From Saxidomus purpurata (Eukaryota; Mollusca; Bivalvia; Venerida; Veneridae), in the NCBI GenBank assembly GCA_022818135.1, contig JAFMSR010000003.1, positions 30,010,462 to 30,074,461 on the forward strand: a stretch of DNA of 64,000 nucleotides, written 5' to 3'. The position numbers and the translations under genes are program-made. The notes beneath the pieces were generated by a model, which worked only from the letters and a program-made list of their open reading frames with translations, was not told where the DNA came from and did no database searches. This document shows, one piece after another, positions 51,601-61,012 of this stretch; the stretch's first letter is position 1; every line of letters begins with the position of its first letter.

Positions 51601-54600
51601 TGGTAGAGGTCCACTAGACAATGCCACATGCTAAATATATAAGCTCTGGGCCTTGTGGTTTCAGAGAAGGAGATTTTAAAGTTTTTCCTATATAAGCCTA
51701 TGGAAAAACAAGTTACCCTTGATAACAAGGGTCATAATTTGAACAATCTTTGTAGAGGTCCACTAGGTAATGCCACATGCCAAATATCTAAGCTCTAGGC
51801 CTTCCTGTTCTTGAGAAGATTTTTAAAGTTTTTCCTTTCTGTTGGCATACCAACCAGAGTTCTGCATGGAATGGAATTATTTGAACAACTATGAAAGAGC
51901 TTCATGCAAGGAACATCCCTGCCAAGTTATATCATCATCGACCTATTGGTTTCAGAGGAGATGTCGTTTGAAGGAAAATGTTAACGGACGTACGACGTAC
52001 GTGCCAGACGGAATGCGATCCTAAAAAGGTTCCAGTACAAATTTCTGTAAATTAAACAATTTCTTTATCTTTGAAATTATACAGTACCGCTTTCTAGACT
52101 TGCAAATGCTTTTGAAATTCCAATATAACATATACATGTAGTGTAGTGGTGGCATCGTAACCAAAGCTAACCAACATTTGCAACAAACTGTCTCAAATTG
52201 CTATGTAGACTTTTACTTGTGTTGTTCATTCAAGTCATTAGTTTCACATTCTATGTTAACTTTCGGTATTTCATTTTGGAGAAATTTTATTTTTTCAGGG
52301 GTATCTGTCATGTGAGTGACATAGATGGGATGGGATGGGATGGGATGGGATGGATGGGATGGTATGGGATGGATAGATGGGATGGGATTGATAGGATGGG
52401 ATGCAATGGGATGCAATGGATTGATAGATGGGATGGATAGATGGGATGGGATGGATAGCTATTCTGAGCAGTACCTTTATTGTGCTGTAGACTTGACTTA
52501 TGTGTACATAGGTCCATAAATTATGTTGATTATGATATACTGACTGTGTAAGTTTGTATTTGTATATGACCTTTAACATATATTTCTTTACATACAATAT
52601 AATTATACACCAAATGCTAAAAACTAACTCTAACAGTTGCAGAAAAAGTATGTGTTTTTTGCAGTACTGTTGTACATTTAAAAGAACAAAAGGGCAATGA
52701 TGGCCCTATATTGCTCACCTGATTACCATTGCTCCCAAAGAAAAGAAAGTAGGTCAGATAAGAACAACTTGGAAGCTTGCTTGCTAAACTCTACTCACAG
52801 TTAACATTTAATAACCGTAGAAGTGTTTTTTTTCTGTGAGCTCCAAATTCTGCAGGTTTTGCAAAAATGAGGGTGTTTTTTTTTATTTCTGCGGACTTCA
52901 TTTCTGCGGCTTGTTCTTAAGGTATAAATTGATTTAATTTTTGCAGGCTCCGTTTGAGAGAATTTCCGGAAGTGAAAGTAAGAACATGAACTTGGGGTCA
53001 TCAAAAAAAACTTTCTGACAAATTTTCATGATGACCCAGAGTCAAATGTGGCCTCTAGAGTGTTCACAAAGTTTTACTATTAATTGACCTTGTGACCTAG
53101 CTTTTGACCAAACATGACCAAGTTTCGAATTTGTCCAAGACTTTATCAAAACAAACATTCTAATTTTCAAAATAATTGGGTATAAAATGTGCCTTCTACA
53201 GTATTCACAAGGTTTATATATGATTTGCCTGGGTGACCTATTTGACTCAACGTGTCAGTTTTGGACTAGAGGTCATCAAGAAAATTAATTTGACAAATTT
53301 CAAGATGGATGGGGGTCAAATGTGACCTCTAGAGTGTTCACAAGGTTTTTCTAGTTTTTGACCCAACATGACCCAGTTTCAAACATGGCATAGAGATCAT
53401 CGAGACAAACATTCTGACTAATTTTCATGATGATTGGACTTAAACTGATACAGAAATATAGAACCTAAAGCACCCTTTGGAAATTTGCTTGTATACTTGA
53501 ACAAGAATGTTGAAGGCCTACCTGATTGCTCAAGCTTGATCCCCTGCTTGGAATAAGAACACTGCCTGGCCCAGCTTGTCCTACACCTAAACTACCATCA
53601 TCTCCCTCCCTGCAGTACTTCTCCTTTACAGCCATGTGATTTACATCCTCTTCAGCTTGGACTTTTGCCAATGATGACCCTTTTAGACTAAAACTTTCAA
53701 GTGTTGAAAAATTTGGCAAATTGCCACTCTGAGGTTCAAATGAATCTGGTGTTTTTAATTCAATTGCATGTTCTTGTTTCAGTTCAGCTGAATTTTTATC
53801 ATTACTTCTTATACGCTTTTCCTCTTTATTTTCTTCATCTATCCGTAAACCTCCAAATGATGATGATTTGTCTTGTGATCTGCTACCGACATCTGCTGCC
53901 ATTATACTTAAATAAGGTAGCTCACCTGAACTCAAGTCCTGACTTCTCTTAACATTAAGCTCTACTTGCACTTGGGGCTTTGCAGCAGTATGTTTCTCTC
54001 CACCTATCTTTCTTACAAACTCATGTGTTTTAGCATCAAGGATGGTATTGACACTACTCCCTGTGCTTCCTGAATCATTAAAACCAGAGCCAGAAGACAA
54101 GGGTGAAATGTTCTGTCTCTCAGCACTGTGGATGGATAATGATGATGTATCTACAGGAGGCAAACCTGTCAACTCTGCAACCTCAGCACTGTCTCTTTTT
54201 TTACTGGAAGCATTTGTCTCACCAACAGTTTCTGTCTTTTCAACACTCTCCACTGAGGTCCATACACCCGAGGAACCTTGTGAGTTCTGGGATATCTGTC
54301 TATTGGTCCCGACTTCTGATTTATCCTGGCTACCTGCTTCACTGCTTCCAGTTACATATCCACTGCTGAGTATCCTTCTCCTCTCTTCTGTTGGTGTAAC
54401 TGGCTTTTTTTCAGATTCAGGTGTATCGTTATTTTCATTACCAACTTCATCATCACTGTCAGCTGGGATAATTTCTGGTTCTTCCTTGATACTTACAGTT
54501 CTCTTTATTTTGGGTTTTGCATTTGATGCTGGCATTGTACTTGTGCCTTCCATCCTCTTTTTCAATTCATATTGTTTTAAAATTTCCACATCCTCTGTGA

Positions 54601-55543
54601 GGTCACAGTGCGGATTGCTGTGGTATTGTTCGGGAGACAATGGTGACTGGTTTGTACTTGTTACAAGATCAGGTAAACTGTTACTTTTTCTGACGCCCAT
54701 ACAGACTTGGTATTCCTCTTCAATTGACTCTATTGTGTGCTCAAATACGTCCCCTCCACTGCTATTTCTGTATTTCTCTCTCCTGTCATCAGCTGATATA
54801 CTCCGTTTTTCCAAATATCTTATTTTAAAATCACTGTCTTGCCCATCAGAGTATTTAAATATGCTTTTTCTTTCTGCTCCTATTTCAGTTTTGCTTTGAA
54901 CTTCATTAGTTTTTTCTTCCACATTAGCAGCGTGCTGAATATCTTGAAGTGGCTTTGGAGAACTGGAAGAACCAGAGCCTGAACTACTAGATAGTCCAAG
55001 CATTCCAAAGTTTGGAATATCGCCTGCATTATTCACATCTGATTTATCCTTGTCACCAAAATCTGTCAAATTACCACCATCAACTTTATCAGTGTTCTGA
55101 TCTGGATGTGTTTGTTGTTTCTCTTGTTTTCTACCTTCCCCAAATAAATCATCATCAGTTACAGATTGCTGTCTTTCAAAAAGAATCCCTTTCCCTTCAC
55201 TTAGGGTAATTTTTGTCCCAGCTGCCATTGCCACAGAAGTTTTGGGGTTGTTATCAGACTTGTTGGTATCTGATAAAGACTGGTTGGTTTCAGAGGAGCT
55301 ACAGTAATTTGTTGAAATCTCTGGGTATTTTGTAGAAGGCTTTGGGAAGTCTGCAGCAGACTTTGGGTAAGAGACAGAAGACTTTGGGTAATTGACTGAA
55401 GACTCTATGTAGGTTCTTGAAGACTTCGGGTAAAAGATATGTTCTTGTAGCTTCTGGAGATTGCTTGTTGCCTCTTCAACATTAACAGATCTCTTTGACA
55501 CTACTTGCTCATCTATAGAAAGAAATTTACTGCTGTCTCCCAT
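36677..55543 (-). CDS. TAZ-like zinc module plus C-terminal pseudokinase, 12 coding exons, 1119 aa
   Basis: Function unknown; likely a scaffold or regulator rather than an active kinase. Exons in transcript order: 53522-55543, 50086-50224, 48304-48341, 47074-47148, 45936-46093, 45167-45278, 42685-42816, 40524-40659, 39026-39157, 38488-38624, 37607-37816, 36677-36745. All are GT-AG and phases close to 3360 nt. Residues 1-674 (one exon) are Ser/Glu/Lys-rich and disordered, with heptads at 38-79. Residues 746-805 form a TAZ-like Cys/His module. Residues about 868-1115 are a kinase fold: MGKFG loop (870-874), VVLK lysine (K891), LNHPSVV, HRD replaced by YFN (977-979), DFG replaced by NFS (999-1001), PPE (1025-1027), SDVWGAGC with the helix-F Asp (D1040). 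The start M is in good context (purine at -3, G at +4), but an upstream exon is open in frame. Confidence 0.85.
39440..40210. mobile_element. pogo/Tigger-like MITE in a pseudokinase-gene intron
   Basis: Left end tacagtcaactctcgttat then ctcaatttttttggg; right end, reversed, taaatcaactacggatatct then cgatttttt. The ttatctcga phrase repeated near both ends is typical of pogo-family elements. The interior frames (such as 39660-39869) are short and no transposase is recognised. Confidence 0.65.
40714..40793 (+). repeat. tRNA-derived SINE head
   Basis: A clear A box (tggccgagtggt), a paired anticodon stem (tctgga/tccaga around ctaccaa) and a B box (ggttccaagttcgaatcc) at tRNA spacing. The acceptor arms do not pair well and the sequence runs on without a tRNA end, so a SINE or tRNA pseudogene, not a tRNA gene. 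It lies next to the mariner relic. Confidence 0.7.
40888..41298 (-). pseudogene. Broken mariner-family transposase fragment
   Basis: On the minus strand: TVYR*NKAFKAG (Trp codon turned stop), then the helix-turn-helix part ASSSGISKGCMQTILKK and VLAKWVPHLLTEEQK, a frameshift, then GDVTWMHMFEP carrying the first catalytic Asp of the mariner triad. These match the order of mariner/SETMAR transposases. At least one stop and one frame change make it dead. It sits in the intron between the exons at 40524-40659 and 42685-42816. Confidence 0.85.
41625..42528 (+). mobile_element. Hairpin-ended tandem-repeat element B
   Basis: Starts aacaagAGGGCCaaaatGGCCCTatattgctcacc (hairpin at 41631-41647), then about four units of about 165 bp (gcctatgtaaaactaagtg, caatcttggtagaggtccac, aatatctaagctctaggcc). 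It ends with gaggagatgtcgtttga and a gacgacagacaatc tail. Opposite orientation to copy A. Confidence 0.85.
42861..43060. repeat. 29-30 bp tandem array, about 6 units
   Basis: The unit is close to cattacataaatgaaagcaa plus aacagtc, with small changes (acaata, gcataa, acatta). It lies in the intron between exons 42685-42816 and 45167-45278. Confidence 0.85.
43037..43453. repeat. Direct duplication of about 190 bp
   Basis: 43037-43219 and 43221-43453 share the order aaaacctatatatac, ttccctttta, aagagattttgtgtaaa, tgtgtttaatggtgcatc, attcaatt/attccaat, aacctgtg. The second copy carries a small (gaat)n expansion near 43336-43357. Confidence 0.75.
44289..44945 (+). mobile_element. Hairpin-started tandem-repeat element, second family, copy 1
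   Basis: Opens acaagaGCTGTCcataaGACAGC (perfect 6-bp stem, 44294-44310), then about three units of 150-190 bp (atatgtgcatgatagtacc, aaccaaattttcaaagtc, acaagagttatctg). It ends near gccgacgccgacgcacaa. The overall design matches the first family, but the sequence differs. Confidence 0.75.
45936..47148 (-). other. TAZ-like Cys/His module spread over two exons
   Basis: Exon 47074-47148 gives RCNFPACKETCCLK (C746, C751, C755, C756) and exon 45936-46093 gives YCRALYQHSDRGCEETKCPV then LFC (C784, H790, C795, C800, C805). CBP/p300 TAZ domains carry a C-x4-C start and an H-x3-C-x4-C-x4-C end with a CPVPFC-like finish. Here the end is H-x4-C-x4-C-x4-C and the middle zinc site seems lost (DPMYKLV where TAZ2 has a CPVC-like pair). 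Assignment rests on pattern memory. Confidence 0.55.
46394..46989 (+). pseudogene. Decayed ORF with a C2H2 zinc finger
   Basis: One frame runs through the segment with two stops (TGA at 46724-46726, TAA shortly after). It contains CTICEKTFVRRDYLMNHSQ then KIH, a C-x2-C-x12-H-x4-H finger, and further on Pro/Lys/Thr-rich text (PWTPPAEALNK, MIIPPMLTPPMEPYR). It lies in the intron between 45936-46093 and 47074-47148, in antisense. I do not recognise the parent; a mobile-element protein is possible. Confidence 0.5.
49196..49216. repeat. Poly-G run of about 20
   Basis: A nearly pure G tract in the intron between 48304-48341 and 50086-50224. It could form a quadruplex and its length is likely to be unreliable in assembly. 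Confidence 0.9.
50525..52025 (+). mobile_element. Hairpin-ended tandem-repeat element C, about 8 units
   Basis: Starts aacaagAGGGCCatgatGGCCCTatatcgctcacc. The phrase tagaggtccacta recurs about every 165 bp (near 50612, 50779, 50942, 51106, 51274, 51437, 51603, 51752). It ends with ggagatgtcgtttga, acgtacgacgtacgtgcc and gcgatcctaaa. The longest copy in the window, in the pseudokinase gene's first coding intron (50225-53521). Confidence 0.9.
52324..52455. repeat. (GATGG)n/(TGGGA)n simple repeat
   Basis: Pentamer repeats tggga with tggata interruptions; the open frames across it on both strands are repeat artefacts. Confidence 0.95.
52683..52745 (+). mobile_element. Truncated start of a hairpin-ended element
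   Basis: gaacaaaagggcaatgatggccctatattgctcacctgattaccattg matches the first 50 bases of element C and then stops; unrelated sequence follows. Confidence 0.75.
52990..53450. repeat. Degenerate tandem repeat, about 3 units of 150 bp
   Basis: gtcaaatgtggcctctagag and tgttcacaagg.tttt recur near 53042, 53187 and 53315, with tttgac..aacatgacc.agttt and aca.acattctgac blocks between. It is intronic and directly follows the pseudokinase gene's large exon in transcript direction. Confidence 0.7.
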
Positions 55544-56500
55544 ACTATAATGGGATCAACCCATTTTAACACACAAATCCGTGGAACAATTAATAATGTA
55601 GTTCTTAATGATGCATAGTGAACCTATATGCTACGGCAATCTGGTGACAATGTTCTTTCTTAGCATAATAGTCCAAAATATGTTAAAGTATTCCCTATCT
55701 TGATTTCCCCAGAAATCATTAATCTTTCAAATTAAAATCTTAAGTCCAAGCTCATCAATTTCATGAGACGAGTTGTTAGCACAATTTTGATCTAACTTCC
55801 ATTGAATCAGTAGCATGCTTTACCTGAAAGACAGATCAAAATAACTTCTGCATTACAAATTGTAATACTTTATAAAGATTATATGGAATTTCCCCTTAAT
55901 CAAACAAACATTTCCAAAGCAACAGCATGATGCGAAAAAATTTATAATGAATCTGCATAAAGGATCTACTAATACATGTTACTAAGTTGAAACTAACAAA
56001 TAAAATGATGACTTTTGTAGTGTCCATGTCAACTGAGGTCTTATCTAGTGTGTGGTTACATGATAACGTGTGAGATACTTTAAACATTAGCTTATCATTA
56101 TCATTTGAATAGGGAAAGTTTTAGTAGTTTCACAATTGCTATGGAGAGACATGAAACCATATGTATATACATGTGAAAAAAAACTAAGGCTGTCATTGGC
56201 CTTTCGTTGTTAAGTGTGGGATTAGGTTCTTACATTGTAAATGGCAATAAAATAACACAAAATTCTTTGTTTTTACCATGCACTTCAACAACTGAGGCCA
56301 TTTTAATTCACCAGGTGATTCCCATCACAGAAAGTGTTTAAAATGTTTTCCTAAAATTTGATGTACTGCATGGATATTTTTAATCCTGATTTTTTGGAAA
56401 AACTTCATACCCATCCCAAACGGTTGCAATTATTAGAATAATTAATCAAATTTGACAGTTCAAAACAAGACAAGCTAGGTTTCCATATATGTGATGTAGA

Positions 56501-56552
56501 AACAAGATGGCCATGATGGATCTATACAGCTCACCTGAATACCATTGGCCAT
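56501..56552 (+). mobile_element. Second truncated start of the hairpin-ended family
   Basis: aacaagatggccatgatgga, then tctatacagctcacctgaat, resembles the start of element C with a broken hairpin stem. Sequence beyond is unrelated. Confidence 0.6.
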
Positions 56553-56980
56553 TTCACAATGTTCACAACAGGATTGCAGAAAATAAAGTAAAAGTACAGT
56601 GACTGGTTTCAAGTCTATATTTGTAAAGGCTGTATGTTGTTTGAATGAATGCAAAACATCAAATCTAAGGTCATCAATGAGAAATAAAAGGAAAAAAAAA
56701 TTATCTTGTTTACAAAACTGCACACAAGGCCCAAATTTTATTACTGCATGTTGTTTCACAAGCAAGAAAGTAGGTCAAAGGCACATAGTCAATGTCATCC
56801 AGATTAAATATTGATTATTGAAATGTTAATAGCATTTGACAGTAAGATAATTAATGTGCTTGCTATTAAACTTCCCTAAAGTACACAGAGGTCATTTACA
56901 GTGCTAAAGCATTCAAAAAGAAATTAAGATGTATGGGGCTAATGTCCTACCAGCCAATGATTATGTCCATTTGCTTTTAC

Positions 56981-57023
56981 CTTTCAATGACATCTTCTGC
57001 TGTTATAGGCTTGTGTGCATCAC
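56981..57023 (-). CDS. Probable upstream 43-nt exon of the pseudokinase gene
   Basis: Minus strand: acceptor catccctag, 43 nt, donor AAAG|gtaaaagc. Read in phase it gives DAHKPITAEDVIE, and its last two bases plus the T before the 55543 ATG make a Ser codon, so the frame runs open into MGDSSKF. The protein may therefore start further upstream, or the exon may be 5' UTR that happens to be open. No further upstream exon was found. Confidence 0.45.
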
Positions 57024-57514
57024 CTAGGGATGTCAAGTTTACAGAATTTCATAAATGTGTTCTTAAACACCCATATATGAAACGTATCCATTTACACCTT
57101 ATTACACACTGAATAATTCAGGCAGACTTTCTGGAAATCTTCCCCAAGAAAAGCAAGAGGATGACATAAATTCTTTCAATCTGTTGAACTGTAACAGTAG
57201 TTCAGTAACTTGCATGCTCTGCAGTTACATAAACTGCTGGACACTACCTAGAACAAAACACTATTAAAAGACAATGTGAACTTGATCAGTCTAAGTGAGC
57301 AATTTTACCTAAAAAACAATAACTGAATTGCCTTTTCGGTTTTAATATTGTTTACTCAGAACATCAGATTTGTACATGGTACATCATTTAAATACCATGG
57401 TAACACTACTATTATAGCAATCAAATAATTTGATATGGAAGCCAGCAAGATAGTTTTTGGATGTTCACTTTAAATAAACAGGCGTCCAGTTTCCAAACTG
57501 GTCAAGTTCTACAA
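57024..57514. other. No gene seen
   Basis: AT-rich sequence between the 43-nt exon and the next repeat element. No coding-like segment or recognisable repeat. Confidence 0.5.
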
Positions 57515-58490
57515 AAAGAGCTGTCAGTAGGACAGCGTGCTCGACTTTTTTAGTGCTTGCCAATAAAACAAAACTTTGACAGTTAAGGGCACCAAGACTT
57601 TAACTAGGAATTTATAAGTCAAATCAAGAAGAGTTACCCCTCTTCTTTTCTTTCCAGATAGGTCTTACAACGATGGTTACGTAAGTACTCCACTTTCAAA
57701 GTAATATCTCAAATGGTTAAGTTAACAAGTGGACAAGAAAGAAAATTTTAACTGAGTTTCTAAGTCAAAAAGGGCCATAATTCAAATAAAATCCTTGACA
57801 GAATTACATTCTCCTGCCCATGTTTGGGAATCATGATGGTAAACAAGTATTCCAACTTTCAAATTAATATCTCAAACAGTTCAGTCAAAAAGTGGACTAG
57901 TACGAAAAACAAACCAAGTTCTAAGTCGATAAAAGGCCTTAATTTTTAAAACAAATCCCTGACAGAGTTACCTTCTCTTGCGTACAGATGGGGGTAATGA
58001 TGTGAAATAGCATAAAAGTTTCAAGCATATCTCAAAGGGTTAAGGTAATAAGTGGATTTTACCCATATTCAATGTATTTTCTAAGTCAAAAGGGGCTAAT
58101 TCTGTCAAACCTTGACGAGTTATGTCCTCTTGTCTGTTGATGAAGGTCTGATGGTAAACAAGTATGGTTAGTTTCAAAGCATACCTCCAATGGTTTTGAA
58201 ATAAAGTGAAGGTGATGCAAAAACTTTACCCAAGCTCAATACACTTTCTAAGTAAAAAAGGGCCATATTCTGTCAAAAACCTTGACAGAGTTATGTACTC
58301 TTGTCTGTAGATGGAGGTTTGATGGTAAACAGTATGGAAAGTTTCAAAGCCATACCTCTTATACTTTTGAAATTAAGTGGGGGTGGGTAAAAACAAAACT
58401 TAACCAAGGTGTGACGCACACCGACACACGCCCCCCCCCACGCCCCCCGCCAGTAGGATAGCTCCCCTTTTCATAGAAAAGTCGGCTAAA
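57515..58490 (+). mobile_element. Hairpin-started tandem-repeat element, second family, copy 2
   Basis: Opens aaaaagaGCTGTCagtagGACAGC (stem 57520-57525 with 57531-57536), followed by about five units of about 150 bp (ctaagtcaaaaagggccata, ccttgacagagttatg, tgatggtaaacaagtat, tttcaaa.catacctc). It ends with a C-rich block (58428-58450) and cagtaggatagctcccc, which partly echoes the start. Confidence 0.75.
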
Positions 58491-58769
58491 AATTGACTAC
58501 AATCCCTACTCAATTATCTAGAAATTCCAATCAAGTTAACTAGATGTATTCACCCCTAGTTTAATTAATTTGACGTTAAATCCTGCGAGTTTTTGGATGG
58601 GCGCTTTCTTCTATTTGACAACTATAAAAATCAGATGGAAGAAAATGGGTCAAACTGATGAGCCAAATCAATTAAGCTATTTCACCCCCTTAGTCTCGTC
58701 CAAACTCATGTCAACTCTGATGACTCCCTTTCCCCCCATACCACAGTTCTCCAAAATAATTATAAATAA

Positions 58770-60208
58770 TTTATGGCAATGGCTAGAGTTACAGTACCGT
58801 AACTCTAGCCTTCGAGTCTAGAGTTACAGGAGTTCCGTATCTCTAGCAAAACCCTATGAAGAAAGGCTACAGTTACAGAAGTTAATAAAATAATCCATGT
58901 TGCTATAATACATATCTGATAATGTAATATCAACTGTACTATTTTACCTGTAATCACAAATAAACTGATCTGTTGTTAATACAACAGCTTGGCAGGCACC
59001 AATTTTGGTTAGACTTACAATATGGCTAATATTACGAAAATATTGTTGTTATCTTCATATTTTAATTTAGTTCTGGCTTCCATAACTAAATTGGTCTTTT
59101 TATTGTGTCAGTTGACCATATTTAGTTATGGAATTGTAGCCTTGCAAAGTTAACAGGATAAGGTCCGTTTTTATCACTTTGCATAAAACATATCGCACCT
59201 TTCATTTTCTATAATAAACTACCACAGCTTCCTTAAAACACATTTTAAATGCTATTGACACCAATAATTAACAGCTACCCGCCATAAATGCTCCAAAAAG
59301 CCAACTAAAACCTTTTATTTCTTTACTTTCATATTCGAAAATGAAGCTAATATCATTCTCGCAAGTGCGCGTGACGAGACGAGAATGGAAAACCACTGTC
59401 TAAAAATAGACATGGCTTAATGTAGTAGAAACAGTTATTATAATATTGAATGAAACATACTTAATATGTTATGACAACATTTAGTTCAAGAAGGTATTTT
59501 TTACGAGTTGAACTGCCGATTATACCTTTCTGCATGTTAGTTATTTTTTTCAACTTAATGTTTACATGAACATTGAGGAGTCACATGACAAAATAGAATC
59601 TACGCGTTTCGGAACCCTTCGGCAGTTTTCGAATATGGCGGCCACATTTTGTAAAATTGTATGGGTGTTGTTGTATAACGGTTGAATTTATGGTATGTTG
59701 AGAAGACACTTAGTTCTAACTGGGCAGAATAGTAGATTTTACTTCAGTGTTGTCATATAAAGTAATGATTCGTCCCAAAAGTATATTTAATTTGGAAAAC
59801 GAACACGGCGCAGTTTGCGCCGTACACCTGTTAGGTTTCTCAAAAGGATCGTCTTTGACGCTATAATGAGAAATAGGAATAATAGCATCAAAGACCTTGG
59901 GCTAATTTTAATTGAGCATTCAGTTGTACATGTAGTTGAATAAATACAATTATCAAAGTTTTTGCAATGTATGATGTCTTATCAGCAACCGCACATGTAC
60001 ATTTCCATTTATTCGCAATTCCAGGTAAAATAATACAGTTTATATAATTACATTATTAGGCATATATTAAAGCAACATGGATGATTTTATTAACTTCCGT
60101 AGCTCTAGCCTTTCCTCATAGGGTTTTGCTAGAGATATGAAACTTCCGTAACTCTAGACTCGGAGGCTAGAGTTACGGTACCGTAACTCTAGCCACTGCC
60201 ATAATTTA
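58770..60208. mobile_element. 1.44-kb element with about 145-bp terminal inverted repeats
   Basis: 58770-58914 and the reverse complement of 60060-60208 match over almost their full length (tatggca.tggctagagtta, gcaaaaccctatga.gaaagg, gaagttaataaaat.atccat). Each arm also contains a nested palindrome; the right one, 60166-60195, is a perfect 30-bp palindrome centred on GGTACC. The interior has no transposase frame; it holds a caatatggcggccac-like YY1-type motif near 59632-59644. Confidence 0.85.
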
Positions 60209-60210
60209 TA

Positions 60211-60787
60211 CAGGCTGGTAACATTGCCCAATCAGGCTTAATGTGTGGAGCCCAGTCAAGTGTTTATGCGGCTGTGTGTGTGCTGGTTACTTCTGGGGCT
60301 GTGGGTTAATTTGGGACTGCGTTTTGAGTGGCATTCCCTGTTTGATATTATTTTTGGTTTTAATAGCCCAATCAAGTTTTTATTGCCTGATCAGGCTTGA
60401 ATTTAGTATTTAGTATTTTACAGATAACTTCTGAAGTCCTAGAGTATGTTATATGCAACACTATGTACAGTATGTTAGAAGTCAACATCATCCAACCATA
60501 ATCAGCCACTTTCAGCGCCAGAATTCTGGCTCTTTTACTTTCACTTTCCATGTACTTTTAATGTAAAATAAGTAAAGCCTTTTGAGCAAAAAAGTGCAAG
60601 TGTTATTTGGATAAAAAGAAGGTGTTTATAACAAGGGAACACCAGCTGAAGATATGTAGGACTTTCAAAGCGGTTCGTTAAATATTTATTTATATAAATC
60701 TTAGTTTTACTTCATAAATTTAAGCCCATTCGGGCTATAAAAGCTTGATCAGGCTTCTAAGCCCGATCGGACAATGTTACCAGCCTG
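60211..60787. mobile_element. 577-bp MITE with 30-bp inverted repeats and TTATA target duplication
   Basis: CAGGCTGGTAACATTG at 60211 pairs with the reverse complement of 60758-60787 (27 of 30). TTATA stands on both sides (60206-60210 and 60788-60792). It abuts the right end of the 1.44-kb inverted-repeat element. Interior copies of aagcctgat/atcaggctt words occur. No open frame of note. Confidence 0.85.
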
Positions 60788-60987
60788 TTATATGCATGAG
60801 CCCATAACAATCGCAAGAAGCGTGAGGCAATACTAAGAGAAAGATAGTCATTTTTGTTGGTTTGAAAATTATAAAATAACTGATCATAAAATTATTCAAA
60901 CCAAAAAGCCAAATTAATTACGTTTTAAACTAGCATTAAAATAATACTGTACTGTTACCTCAATATTTCCCTAAAAACCCCTTTAAA

Positions 60988-61012
60988 AATTTTTTTTTTT
61001 TTTTTTTTTTGT
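60988..61012. repeat. Poly-T tract
   Basis: A run of more than 20 T, possibly a poly-A tail of a minus-strand retroposed sequence, but no such element is recognised beside it. Confidence 0.8.

Noticed and set aside
54042..54899. 285-codon + strand open frame
   Set aside because: Antisense shadow of the 2-kb disordered pseudokinase exon; Leu/Ser-rich composition is what the reverse of that exon gives.
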